Source: Mycobacterium colombiense
GTDB taxonomy: Bacteria > Actinomycetota > Actinomycetes > Mycobacteriales > Mycobacteriaceae
Reading direction: 5' to 3'
Length of the DNA stretch: 64,000 nt
Assembly: GCF_001672755.1 (NCBI RefSeq)
Contig: NZ_LZKI01000150.1
Coordinates: forward strand, 1 to 64,000
Below, in pieces: positions 8,680 through 17,348 of this stretch. The notes under the pieces were generated by a model. The model saw only the letters and a list, made by a program, of their open reading frames with translations, had not been told where the DNA came from and made no database searches. Numbering within the stretch: position 1 is the stretch's first letter; each line of letters begins with the position of its first letter. A program made the translations under genes and the position numbers.

Positions 8680-9412
8680 ACGGCCGTCCAAGCCCACCCT
8701 GCTGATCTTCGCCGACTCGTTGGCCTACTACGGCCCGACCGGAGGGCTGCCCGCCGACGATCCCCGTATCTGGCCGAATATCGTTGCGGGGCAATTGGGC
8801 TGGGATGTCGAGCTGATCGGCCGCATCGGGTGGACGTGCCGCGACATCTGGTGGGCGGCGACCCAGGACCCGCGGGCCTGGGCGGCGCTGCCCAGGGCCG
8901 GTGCGGTCATCTTCGCCACGGGTGGCATGGATTCACTGCCGTCGGTGCTGCCCACCGCGCTGCGCGAGTTGATCCGCTATGTGCGGCCGCCCTGGCTGCG
9001 GCGCTGGGTCCGCGACGGCTATGGCTGGCTTCAGCCCAGGCTCTCGCCGGTGGCCCGATCGGCCCTGCCTCCGCACCTGAGCGCGGACTACCTCGAACAA
9101 ACGCGTGGTGCAATCGATTTCAACCGTCCCGGCATCCCGATCGTGGCCTCGCTGCCATCGGTGCACATCGCCGACACGTACGGCCGGGCACACCACGGGC
9201 GCGCCGGGACGGTGGCCGCGATCACCGAATGGGCGCAGAACCACCAGGTGCCCCTGGTCGACCTCAAAGCCGCTGTCGCCGAACAGATTATGAGTGGCCG
9301 CGGGAACCCCGACGGCATTCACTGGAATTTCGAGGCTCACCAGGCGGTCGCGGAGTTGATGCTCAAGGCGCTCGCCGAGGCCGGGGTGTCCAACGAAAAG
9401 CACCGCGGGTAG
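8669..9412 (+). CDS. octT: Diglucosylglycerate octanoyltransferase (SGNH fold)
   Basis: 247 aa, start ATG 8669 inside the end of gpgP (11-base overlap). SGNH-hydrolase features: nucleophile Ser in LIFADSLAYYG at the N-terminus and the Asp/His pair in DGIHWNFEAHQA near the C-terminus. The Rv2418c homolog transfers octanoate to diglucosylglycerate, an early intermediate of methylglucose lipopolysaccharide. Order and length match Rv2418c, and the gpgP neighbour supports the role. Cytoplasmic; no signal peptide. Confidence 0.88.
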   Translation: MSSERPSKPTLLIFADSLAYYGPTGGLPADDPRIWPNIVAGQLGWDVELIGRIGWTCRDIWWAATQDPRAWAALPRAGAVIFATGGMDSLPSVLPTALRELIRYVRPPWLRRWVRDGYGWLQPRLSPVARSALPPHLSADYLEQTRGAIDFNRPGIPIVASLPSVHIADTYGRAHHGRAGTVAAITEWAQNHQVPLVDLKAAVAEQIMSGRGNPDGIHWNFEAHQAVAELMLKALAEAGVSNEKHRG

Positions 9413-9416
9413 CGCC

Positions 9417-10250
9417 ATGACCGTCGTGGTGGTGACCGACTCGTCGGCACGTCTGCCCGCCGACCTGCTGGAAAAGTGGGGGATACGCGTCGTTCCGCTG
9501 CACATCCTGCTCGACGGCAACGATCTGCGCGACGGTGTCGACGACGTTCCCGGCGACATCTACAAACTCTCGGCCACCACCGCCGCGGCCACTCCGGCCG
9601 AACTGGCCGACGCGTACCAGCAGGCGCTGACCGACAGCGGCGCCGACGGTGTTGTGGCCGTGCATATTTCGTCGGCGCTGTCGGGCACCTGCCGGGCCGC
9701 CGAACGCACCGCCGCCGACCTCGACCCGGGCGTGCGCGTCGTCGACTCCAAGTCGGCCGCGATGGGCACCGGCTTCGTCGCGTTGGCCGCCGCGCGGGCC
9801 GCGGCCGACGGTAAAGACGTCGACGCCGTCGCGGAGGCTGCGCGCGCCGCCGTGGACCGCGGACACGCCTTCATCGTGGTGCACCGACTGGACAACCTGC
9901 GCCGCAGCGGACGAATCGGCGGAGCGAAAGCGTGGCTGGGCACCGCGCTGGCACTCAAGCCGCTGCTACGCATCGATGACGGCAAACTCGTTCTGGCGCA
10001 ACGGGTCCGCACGGTCAGCCATGCGACCGAGGCGATGATCGACCGGGTGTGTCAGGTCGTCGGCGACGATGCCGCAGCCCTGGCGGTACACCACGTCAAC
10101 AACCCGGACGGTGCCCGTGCGGTGGCGTCGGCGCTGGGCGAGCGGCTGCCGGCGTGCGAGCCGGCGATCATCACCGAGCTGGGGCCGGTGCTCGCGCTGC
10201 ACGTCGGCGCGGGCGCGGTCGCGGTGAGCGTGGCGCTCGCAGCGAATTAG
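9417..10250 (+). CDS. DegV family fatty-acid-binding protein
   Basis: 277 aa. DegV proteins (FakB in Firmicutes) bind a fatty acid and can present it to a kinase; the role in mycobacteria is not settled. Family signatures: VVVTDSSARLP at the N-terminus, TTAAATPAEL, and HRLDNLRRSGRIGGAKAWLG. It follows octT by 4 bases. Its stop overlaps the stop of the convergent mmpL by three bases. It is the Rv2417c counterpart and marks the left edge of the inserted lipid region: in M. tuberculosis the next gene is eis, which is absent here. Confidence 0.9.
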   Translation: MTVVVVTDSSARLPADLLEKWGIRVVPLHILLDGNDLRDGVDDVPGDIYKLSATTAAATPAELADAYQQALTDSGADGVVAVHISSALSGTCRAAERTAADLDPGVRVVDSKSAAMGTGFVALAAARAAADGKDVDAVAEAARAAVDRGHAFIVVHRLDNLRRSGRIGGAKAWLGTALALKPLLRIDDGKLVLAQRVRTVSHATEAMIDRVCQVVGDDAAALAVHHVNNPDGARAVASALGERLPACEPAIITELGPVLALHVGAGAVAVSVALAAN

Positions 10251-13150
10251 GTCGCGCTTACCGGCCGTCGCGCGTTGTCACCGCGCGGGTGCACCACTTG
10301 CGGCCACCAGAACCACCGCCCGAGCAGGGTGGCGATCGAAGGCATCAGCAACGTGCGCACGATCAGCGTGTCGAGGAGCAGACCGATGCACACGGTCGAC
10401 CCGAACTGACCGAGCACGCGCAGATCGCTGCCCAGCATGGACGCCATGGTGAAGGCGAACACCAGACCCGCGGCCGTCACCACACCACCGGTGCCGGCCA
10501 TCGACCGGATGATTCCCGTCTTGAGGCCGCCGTGGATCTCTTCGCGGAACCGGGACACCAGTAGCAGGTTGTAGTCGGACCCGACGGCCAACAGGATGAT
10601 GACTGACAGCGCCATCACGATCCAGTGGATCCTGATGCCGAACAGATCCTGCCAAATCAACACGGACAGACCGAAAGACGCCGCGATCGAGCTGGCCGCC
10701 GTGCCGACGATCACCAGCGCGGCCACCACGCTTCGGGTCAGCAGCAGCATGATCATGAAGATCAGTGTCAGGGCCGACACCACCGCGATCATCAGGTCGT
10801 ACTTCTCGCCGTCGGCCATGTCCTTGAAGGTCGCGGCGGTCCCGCCGAGATACACCCGGGCATCGGACAGCGAGGACTGCTTCAACCCCTCCTGCGCGGC
10901 GGTGCGTTCGGCGTCGACGCGCGCGATGCCCTCCGGTGACATCGGATCACCCTGGTGGGTGATGAAGAACCGCGCCGACTTACCGTCCGGCGACAGGAAC
11001 ATGCGAAGACCCGTCTGGAAGTCGGGGTTGTCAAAGGCCTCCGGCGGGAGATAGAAGAAGTCGTCGTTCTTGGAGTTGTCAAAGCTTTGCCCCATCACGA
11101 TGGCGGTGTTGCTCATCGCCTCCATCTGATTGATCATCGCCTTGAACGTCTGGTAGAGCGTCAGCGTGATGCCCCTGGTGGTCTTCAGCGTGGTGATCAG
11201 CGTGGGAAACAGCGCAGTCAGGTCGCGTGAGGCTTTGGCGGTGTGCGCGATGTCGGTGGTCAGATAGTGGAACTGCTCGGCCAGTTGGTCGAACCCGTCG
11301 AATGTGTCGAAGAGGGACCGCAGCCCGACGCACACGGGGATGTCGTAGCAGTGCTTCTCCCAATAGAAGACGCTGCGTATCGGGCGGAAGGTGTCGTCGA
11401 AATCCGCGATGTGGTCGCGCAGCGTGTCGGTGATCTGCGACGTCACGGCCGTCGTCTTCGCGCTGTCGTCGGCGGCGTTGGCCAGGTCCAGTGACACCTC
11501 GTATTGGCGCTGCGTGGTGTCGATCTGGGTTTGCAGGTCATCGGCCATCTTGAGGATGTCGTTCATGCGCTCCTTGAGGAAGCCCATGTTCTGCATCGTC
11601 GTCTGGCTCTGGACGCTGTTCTGGAACGGAATCGAGCTGTGCTGAATCGGAATGCCCAGTGGCCGCGTGATGTCCTGGACCATGGCGATGCCGAGCGTGC
11701 GCATCTCGTTCTTGGCCACCCGGTCCAACACCAGCATGTCCGCGGGGTTGCGCATGTCGTGGTCGGACTCGACCATCAGCAGGTCGGGGTTCATCCGTGC
11801 TTCGGAGAAATGCCGATTCGCGGCCTCTTGCCCTTGATTGGACGGAGCTGACAACGGCAGGTAATGGCGGTCGTTGTAGCTCGTGTGGAAGCTCGGCAGG
11901 GCGATCATGCCGACCAGTACGACCGCCGCGCTGACGGCCAAGACCGGTGCGGGCCAACGCACTACGGCCGTGCCCACGCGGCGCCACAGCCGGCCACGCC
12001 TGGCCTGCTTTTCGAAGAGGTGGAAGCGGCTGCCGATGAACACGACCGCGGGGCCCAGCGTGATTCCGGCCAGCACCACGACCAGCATGCCGATCGCCAC
12101 GGGCGCGCCCATGGTGTTGAACCACGGCAGCCGCGAAAAGCTCAGGCAATAGGTCGCGCCCGCGATCGTCAGGCCCGATCCCAAGACGACGGGGGCGACG
12201 CCCTTGAACGTGGTGTAGTACGCGGTTTCTCGATCCTCACCGGCAGCCAACGCCTCCTGATAGCGGCCGACGAGGAAGATGCCGTAGTCCGTACCCGCGG
12301 CGATCGCCAGCATGGTCAGGATGTTGGCGGCGAAGGTGGTGAGCCCAAAGGCGTTGTGGTAGGCGAGAACCGCGACGACTCCGCGCGAACAGGCCAGCGC
12401 GACAAACGTCATGAACAGCTGCACGAGCGTGGTGACGATGGACCGGTAGACCAGCAGCAACATGATCGCGATGGCACCCAGGGTGAACAGCGTGATCTTG
12501 GCCAGGCTGGCGTTACCGATGATGTGCATGTCGTCGGACAGCGCTGCGGGACCGGTGACGTAGGCCTTCACGCCGGGTGGCGCCTTGTTCTCCTCGATCA
12601 CCTTGCGAACGGCGTCCACGGATTCGTTGGCCAGCGTCGTGCCCTGGTTGCCGGCGAGGTTCACCTGAACATAGGCGGCCTTGCCGTCGGCGCTCTGAGC
12701 GCCCGCGGCGGTGAGCCGGTCGCCCCAGAAGTCCTGGATGTGCTGAATGTGCTTGGGGTCCTGGCGGAGTTGCCGAATCAGCTTGTCGTAGTACTGGTGT
12801 GCGTCCGGGCCGAGCGGGTGCTGGCCCTCCAGCACGATCATGACGGTGCTGTTGGAGTCGAACTCGTGGAAGTTGTGGCCCAGGCGCATCATCGCTTTCA
12901 TCGACGGTGCGTCCAGCGGTGTCATCGGCGCCGAGTGCGCCTCGCCGACTTTTTCCAGCGTGGGAACGACGACGTTGACCAACACGGTGATGGCCACCCA
13001 GCCCAAAATGATCGGTATCGCGAAGATGCGGATCGCATGGGGAAGGTAGGGGCGGTGGCCCCGCTCGGCCTTGGACAGGCGGCCCGCTTTGATCGGGCCG
13101 GTGTCGACGGTGCTCAGGTCTTGCGCGGTCTTGTTGCTCGTGTCGCTCAT
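10247..13150 (-). CDS. MmpL transporter of the MmpL4/MmpL5 type
   Basis: 967 aa, RND-superfamily lipid or siderophore exporter with 11-12 membrane helices and two periplasmic porter regions. The proton-relay Asp-Tyr pairs are in AGTDYGIFLVGRY (helix 4) and GSDYNLLLVSRF (helix 10). The second periplasmic part holds the long helical hairpin typical of MmpL4/5. ATG 13150 overlaps the mmpS stop (ATGA), and an MmpS partner is the hallmark of the MmpL4/MmpL5 group; M. tuberculosis MmpL4 and MmpL5 export mycobactin and carboxymycobactin. Substrate here is not proven: siderophore export is possible given an iron-box-like site upstream, but a lipid cannot be excluded. Confidence 0.9.
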   Translation of the reverse strand: MSDTSNKTAQDLSTVDTGPIKAGRLSKAERGHRPYLPHAIRIFAIPIILGWVAITVLVNVVVPTLEKVGEAHSAPMTPLDAPSMKAMMRLGHNFHEFDSNSTVMIVLEGQHPLGPDAHQYYDKLIRQLRQDPKHIQHIQDFWGDRLTAAGAQSADGKAAYVQVNLAGNQGTTLANESVDAVRKVIEENKAPPGVKAYVTGPAALSDDMHIIGNASLAKITLFTLGAIAIMLLLVYRSIVTTLVQLFMTFVALACSRGVVAVLAYHNAFGLTTFAANILTMLAIAAGTDYGIFLVGRYQEALAAGEDRETAYYTTFKGVAPVVLGSGLTIAGATYCLSFSRLPWFNTMGAPVAIGMLVVVLAGITLGPAVVFIGSRFHLFEKQARRGRLWRRVGTAVVRWPAPVLAVSAAVVLVGMIALPSFHTSYNDRHYLPLSAPSNQGQEAANRHFSEARMNPDLLMVESDHDMRNPADMLVLDRVAKNEMRTLGIAMVQDITRPLGIPIQHSSIPFQNSVQSQTTMQNMGFLKERMNDILKMADDLQTQIDTTQRQYEVSLDLANAADDSAKTTAVTSQITDTLRDHIADFDDTFRPIRSVFYWEKHCYDIPVCVGLRSLFDTFDGFDQLAEQFHYLTTDIAHTAKASRDLTALFPTLITTLKTTRGITLTLYQTFKAMINQMEAMSNTAIVMGQSFDNSKNDDFFYLPPEAFDNPDFQTGLRMFLSPDGKSARFFITHQGDPMSPEGIARVDAERTAAQEGLKQSSLSDARVYLGGTAATFKDMADGEKYDLMIAVVSALTLIFMIMLLLTRSVVAALVIVGTAASSIAASFGLSVLIWQDLFGIRIHWIVMALSVIILLAVGSDYNLLLVSRFREEIHGGLKTGIIRSMAGTGGVVTAAGLVFAFTMASMLGSDLRVLGQFGSTVCIGLLLDTLIVRTLLMPSIATLLGRWFWWPQVVHPRGDNARRPVSAT

Positions 13151-13614
13151 GCGGACTTCACCAGGCAGAAGGTCTGGGCGTTATGGCCGTTGGAGTTCTG
13201 GTTGTCGCGGACGATGCCGTCCACGGTGATCTTGCAGCTGATCGTGCTGCCGTCGCTCTGGGCCATGATGTTGGCGCTCACCGAGGGCAGCGTGGTCGAG
13301 ATCGTGGTCGTCCAGGGCAGTGGGGCGTTGTTGACCTGGTGCGTGTTGGCGTTTTCGTCCCAGTAGTTGATGTTCGCGGTCGTACCGGGGTTGCCGGAGA
13401 TTTCGTAGACGACGACCTTCGGGTTGAACTGCACGATTTCGATCCCCTTGCCGGCGTTTGCGTTGAGGTCTTCTGAGCCGAAGATCTTGTGCAGCCGCGA
13501 CACGATCAACGCCGAGGTCGCCAAGACGACCACCAGCAGCAGCGGAATCCACCCTTGTTTCAGCACGCGGGTCACAATGCCGGGGCGGGGACCCGAGTCC
13601 GGATTAGCCACCAC
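13147..13614 (-). CDS. MmpS accessory membrane protein
   Basis: 155 aa from GTG 13614, chosen because GGAAGG lies 7 bases upstream; GTG 13638 and TTG 13641 are in-frame alternatives adding 8-9 residues. One membrane helix near the N-terminus (GWIPLLLVVVLATSALIVS) is followed by a periplasmic beta-rich MmpS domain (VVYEISGNPGTTANINYWDE) with two Cys near the C-terminus (ISCKITVDG, TFCLVKSA). MmpS proteins assist the paired MmpL. The stop overlaps the mmpL start, so the two are coupled. Confidence 0.88.
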   Translation of the reverse strand: MVANPDSGPRPGIVTRVLKQGWIPLLLVVVLATSALIVSRLHKIFGSEDLNANAGKGIEIVQFNPKVVVYEISGNPGTTANINYWDENANTHQVNNAPLPWTTTISTTLPSVSANIMAQSDGSTISCKITVDGIVRDNQNSNGHNAQTFCLVKSA

Positions 13615-13681
13615 CTGACCGCCTTCCGCAAAGCTCACCAACCATCGCCGACGACACCAATGTCAACGGAACATTTGCTCA

Positions 13682-13700
13682 GTTAGGGATACTAACCTTA
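13682..13700 (-). promoter_or_regulatory. Imperfect palindrome upstream of mmpS, IdeR-box-like
   Basis: Read on the minus strand it is TAAGGTTAGTATCCCTAAC: an intact IdeR-type half site (TWAGGTTAG) followed by a degenerate second half (CCCTAA). By hand it agrees with the 19-base iron-box consensus at 11 of 19 positions, and a one-base wider spacer would improve the second half. The core is a perfect GTTAG-5-CTAAC inverted repeat. It sits about 70-85 bases upstream of the chosen mmpS start. M. tuberculosis mmpS4-mmpL4 is IdeR controlled; assignment here is inference. Confidence 0.4.
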
Positions 13701-13753
13701 GTGCACGCAAGCGTTCCTCGCGGGGCCGCCAGTTGTGGCGGACGGCATATCCG

Positions 13754-14812
13754 CTAATAGGCAAGCCGACCGGTGACGGGCGGCAAATCCGCGAGCGTCA
13801 CGATCCCGGGCTCCGCGGCCACCACCGCCGGAACGGCATTGGTAACCGGCATCGCGGTGTAAATCATCCCCAGTCCCATGAACCCGGGCTCGGTCCAATC
13901 CTTGGGCGGCAGGCAGTGCAACACGGTGCGCATGTTGGGCAGCCCGAACACCTGGATGACGTGGCCGTGCTCGAGTGGTTTGGGTGGAACGACGTGACTG
14001 CCCATGGTCCAGTTGAACCCGACGCTGACAACGTTGCGATCGCCGACCCAGCCGCGGTGGTACCCGTAGACGCTGCCGACCGTTCCGGCGGGAATCTTCA
14101 TGAAGCCCAGATCGGAATCGCCGGTGGCCGCGGTGAACGTGACGTCGAAGGTCATCTTGTCCAGCTTCGCCCCCAACGCGTCGGCCATCATCGCGGCCGA
14201 TTCGGCGAAGACCTCGCTTTCCCGCCGGACGTTTTCGGCCAGCCCGGGGGTATCGGGATCTTGCGAAAACCCCATGGCCGTCTGGGTTTCCGCCGACTCG
14301 TAGGTCGAGCAGTCGACGGACTCGGTGATTCGGATCTCGTCGACGCGCTCGCACGAGGCCGACAGCACCATGCCCACCATGTTCGTCATGCCCGGGTGGG
14401 CGCCACTGCCGAAGATCGTCGAATTGCCCTTCTGGCAGGCGTCCTCGATGCGCTTGCGGTCCTGCGGTGTCTGCTTGCCCCCGGTGATCCACGCCGCGCT
14501 GGTGCACACGTTGACTCCCGACTCCAGCAGCCGCACCAACTCATCGACGTTGGGCCACAACGGGTTATAGCAACACGCGTCGGCGCCCAGGGCCAACAGA
14601 GCGTCGATGTCGTTCGTCGCCTGCACCCCGGTCGGCTCGGGCCAGCCCGCCAGGTCGGCGGCGTCGACGCCCACCTTGTCCGCGCCGTGCGCATACACCC
14701 CGGCCAGTTCGAGGTCGGGCCGTCCGATGATGGCGTGCAGCGAACGACGACCGATGTTGCCGGTCGTCCACTGGATCACCCGCAGCGGACGGGATGGACT
14801 GGTCGTTTTCAT
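13754..14812 (-). CDS. Dihydrodipicolinate-reductase-like NAD(P)-dependent oxidoreductase
   Basis: 352 aa. A Rossmann dinucleotide-binding motif is at the very N-terminus (VIQWTTGNIGRRSLHAII), then a DapB/diaminopentanoate-dehydrogenase-like substrate domain. ATG 14812 has AAAGGAG 6 bases upstream; the frame is open further upstream but without homology. It resembles the Rv0926c type of conserved proteins, a homolog of which lies in glycopeptidolipid loci. It is last in the minus-strand run papA3-mmpL10-PE-fadD-gap, 67 bases after the Gap-like gene. Its substrate is unknown; it is not part of the described five-gene TPP set. Confidence 0.75.
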   Translation of the reverse strand: MKTTSPSRPLRVIQWTTGNIGRRSLHAIIGRPDLELAGVYAHGADKVGVDAADLAGWPEPTGVQATNDIDALLALGADACCYNPLWPNVDELVRLLESGVNVCTSAAWITGGKQTPQDRKRIEDACQKGNSTIFGSGAHPGMTNMVGMVLSASCERVDEIRITESVDCSTYESAETQTAMGFSQDPDTPGLAENVRRESEVFAESAAMMADALGAKLDKMTFDVTFTAATGDSDLGFMKIPAGTVGSVYGYHRGWVGDRNVVSVGFNWTMGSHVVPPKPLEHGHVIQVFGLPNMRTVLHCLPPKDWTEPGFMGLGMIYTAMPVTNAVPAVVAAEPGIVTLADLPPVTGRLAY

Positions 14813-14879
14813 GCGGGCTCCTTTGCCGTGCGATCGACTCATTATGTTCGACCCGGCCCACGCGCACGCGAGCCGGGAG

Positions 14880-15530
14880 TCAAAGCCCGGCGGTTCCGGC
14901 TGCGAGGAACAGACAACCGGCCGCGGCAAGCAACAGCGCTACTTCGCGGCGGCGGCGCGATCGAATCCAGTTGTGCAACGCCTTCATCGACGAGGCGGTC
15001 GTCTCGGGCGCCAGTAGATAGGCCAGCAGCGGAAGCTCGACGAGCGCGAACGCCACGATGTTGAACAGCAACAGCGCAGCGACCTGCGTCATGGCCGCCG
15101 CGCCGGAGGCCAGTATGACCGCCAGCGCGGCAAGGTAGTCGACCGACGGCAATGCGATGCTGAGACCGGCGATTCCCGCGACCGGCAGCGAATGCCCCCT
15201 CAGAAATCGTTGGCCCGGCATCGCCAACCTTGCCGGCCGCGGGCCTATTCGTCCGGGGATGTCCACGGCCACGGCCACCGCGACCACCAGCGCCAGCAAC
15301 CCGATCAGGATCTGAATCCTCGGCACTGTGAAGTAGCTGGACCCCATCAGTCCGCGCCGAAGCAGGAACAGAACCACCAGGCCCACCGTCATTCCCATCG
15401 CGAAACCGCCAGATAAGAATGCGAGCAATTGCAGCACCGGTCTGGGCCTGTTCAGCATGAGCACCGTCATACCGATGCGGAATGGTTCGACACTGACGGC
15501 AACGGCCATCACCAGGACAGTGATCAACAT
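14880..15530 (-). CDS. Gap/Sap-like integral membrane protein for glycolipid export
   Basis: 216 aa, almost wholly hydrophobic with about six membrane helices and charged loops rich in Arg (PRPARLAMPGQRFLRG; IRSRRRREV). The architecture is that of the Gap family (glycopeptidolipid-addressing protein; M. tuberculosis Sap, Rv3821, is the sulfolipid counterpart), small membrane proteins linked to MmpL export of glycolipids. ATG 15530 is 31 bases after the fadD stop, so it is very likely in the same transcript. It suggests that the MmpL10 system here has a dedicated accessory. The function is inferred from family and position. Confidence 0.75.
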   Translation of the reverse strand: MLITVLVMAVAVSVEPFRIGMTVLMLNRPRPVLQLLAFLSGGFAMGMTVGLVVLFLLRRGLMGSSYFTVPRIQILIGLLALVVAVAVAVDIPGRIGPRPARLAMPGQRFLRGHSLPVAGIAGLSIALPSVDYLAALAVILASGAAAMTQVAALLLFNIVAFALVELPLLAYLLAPETTASSMKALHNWIRSRRRREVALLLAAAGCLFLAAGTAGL

Positions 15531-15561
15531 TGATACGACTGCATGCCCGCCACTGGCCGGT

Positions 15562-17301
15562 TTAGGCGTCCAGCCGGACGAACTGCTTCTGTCGGTACTG
15601 CTCGATACAGGCGGCGCGGCGGATCTTGCCGCTCGTCGTGGTGGGGATGGATCCGGGGGCCACCAGGACGAGGTCCCCGACGTTCAAGCCGTGCGCATTG
15701 GCTATCGCGGAGGTGACATCACTTTTGACGCGGGTGAACCGGTGCATCGCCTCTTCGTCGGAGTCGCCTCGCTTTTTGACCTCGATGATCGTGACCAACT
15801 TCTCGGTACTGTTCAGCGGAACCGATATCGCCGCGACCCGGCCGCGGGTGATCTCCTGGATCGTCGCCTCGATGTCCTCGGGGTAGTGATTACGCCCCTG
15901 GATGATCAGCAGATCCTTGATGCGGCCGACAATGAACAGCTCGCCGTCGAAGCTGAAGCCTTGGTCTCCGGTTCTCAGCCAGGGCCCTTCCGGCGTGCCC
16001 GGCGACGGGTCGATGAGCGTTGCGCCGAAGCAGCGCTGCTCCTCCGGAGGTTTGCGCCAGTAGCCGTCGGCCACGTTATCGCCATGCAGCCAGATCTCGC
16101 CGATCGAGCCCTGCGGGCATTCTCGGTTTGTCTCGCAGTCGACGATCCGCAGCGTCGGTGAGTGCGGCACTTTGTATTTGACCAGCGCGGTGCCCGTCCC
16201 GGCCGCACATTGCTGAGCGCGGCCGGCGGAGAGCTCCCCGACATCGAAATGAAGCGCGCCCGATGCATCGTTCCAGGTGCCGGCCGCCGCGAAGACGGTT
16301 GCCTCTGCCAAACCATATGACGGACGCACCATATGGTCGTGGAAGTTGAAGTGCGCAAACCTATCGACGAAGCGCTGCAACGTGGCCGGTTCGACCCGTT
16401 CGGCGCCGCTGATGATGCCCAGCACGCCGGAGAGGTCAAGCCCGGCCAGGTCGTTGTCGGTGGTTTTGCGGGCGGCCAAGTCAAAGGCGAAATTCGGCGC
16501 CGCCGACCACGCATGAGGACTGCCGGCCAACGATCGCACCCATCTGGCCGGCCTCTCCAGAAACGAGATCGGACTGCTCAACTCGCCGCGATAGCCGCCC
16601 AGGATCGGGGCGCAGACCCCCAGCACCAGACCCATGTCGTGGTAAAAGGGCAACCACGAGACGATCGTGAGATCTGATGGGGCCTTGACCTGGGAATCCG
16701 CGAAGAAGCCGCGCATCAACTGCTCGAAATTCACCCGGAGGTTGCGGTGCGAGATCATGACGCCCGTTGGCTGCCGTGTTGAGCCCGAGCTGTACTGCAA
16801 ATACGCCGTGCTGGGCAAATCGGCCGTCCGAACGCTTGTTCCGTCATCGACGTTCAGGTTCAGCGAATCGATTTCGACGATCTTGGGGGCCGCGTCCAGG
16901 CGTGCTTTATCGACGTATTCGGTGATGTCTTCCGCGACGGCGGACGTTGTGAGAACAACCGAGGGCGACGTGTCGGCGAGGACCCCGCTCACCCGTTCAT
17001 GACTCGAGCCTCGATGCGGCAATGGAAGCGGCACCGCGATGAGACCAGCCTGCATGGATCCCAAGAAGGCCACGATGTAGTCGAGGCTCTGGGGAGCCAG
17101 GATCACCGCCCTGTCTCCGACGGACCCGTGCAGGTGAAGTTCGCGTGCCAAGTTCAGTGTTCGGCGCGACAACTGCGACCACGTCAGACTCTCGGGAACA
17201 CCTGCCCAGTCGTCGTCGTAATTGGTGAACGTAAACGCGATGTCGTTGGGCCGCAAGCTGGCACGGCCGTGCAACATCGAGAGAATGGAAGACTGGGACA
17301 T
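15562..17301 (-). CDS. fadD23: Long-chain fatty-acid-AMP ligase (FAAL), FadD21/FadD23 type
   Basis: 579 aa from ATG 17301; GTG 17310 is an in-frame alternative, but relatives begin near this Met. Adenylate-forming motifs: YLQYSSGSTRQPTGVMIS (ATP/AMP P-loop), SYGLAEATVF, GPWLRTGDQGF, and the C-terminal catalytic Lys region TTTSGKIRRAACIEQY. FAALs make acyl-AMP and hand the acyl chain to a PKS instead of to CoA. In the TPP locus FadD23 supplies the starter chain to the divergent PKS. It begins 47 bases after the PE-PPE gene. The symbol follows the M. smegmatis TPP locus; FadD21 is the closest alternative name. Confidence 0.88.
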   Translation of the reverse strand: MSQSSILSMLHGRASLRPNDIAFTFTNYDDDWAGVPESLTWSQLSRRTLNLARELHLHGSVGDRAVILAPQSLDYIVAFLGSMQAGLIAVPLPLPHRGSSHERVSGVLADTSPSVVLTTSAVAEDITEYVDKARLDAAPKIVEIDSLNLNVDDGTSVRTADLPSTAYLQYSSGSTRQPTGVMISHRNLRVNFEQLMRGFFADSQVKAPSDLTIVSWLPFYHDMGLVLGVCAPILGGYRGELSSPISFLERPARWVRSLAGSPHAWSAAPNFAFDLAARKTTDNDLAGLDLSGVLGIISGAERVEPATLQRFVDRFAHFNFHDHMVRPSYGLAEATVFAAAGTWNDASGALHFDVGELSAGRAQQCAAGTGTALVKYKVPHSPTLRIVDCETNRECPQGSIGEIWLHGDNVADGYWRKPPEEQRCFGATLIDPSPGTPEGPWLRTGDQGFSFDGELFIVGRIKDLLIIQGRNHYPEDIEATIQEITRGRVAAISVPLNSTEKLVTIIEVKKRGDSDEEAMHRFTRVKSDVTSAIANAHGLNVGDLVLVAPGSIPTTTSGKIRRAACIEQYRQKQFVRLDA

Positions 17302-17348
17302 AGGCGTCACATCACGTCCGTACTGATAGTCGATTTGCGGGCTCGGGT

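Noticed and set aside
11864..13366. Long plus-strand ORF (500 codons) over mmpL
   Set aside because: Antisense to a clear MmpL gene; composition His/Arg/Gln-rich and without family motifs, as expected for GC-rich shadow frames.
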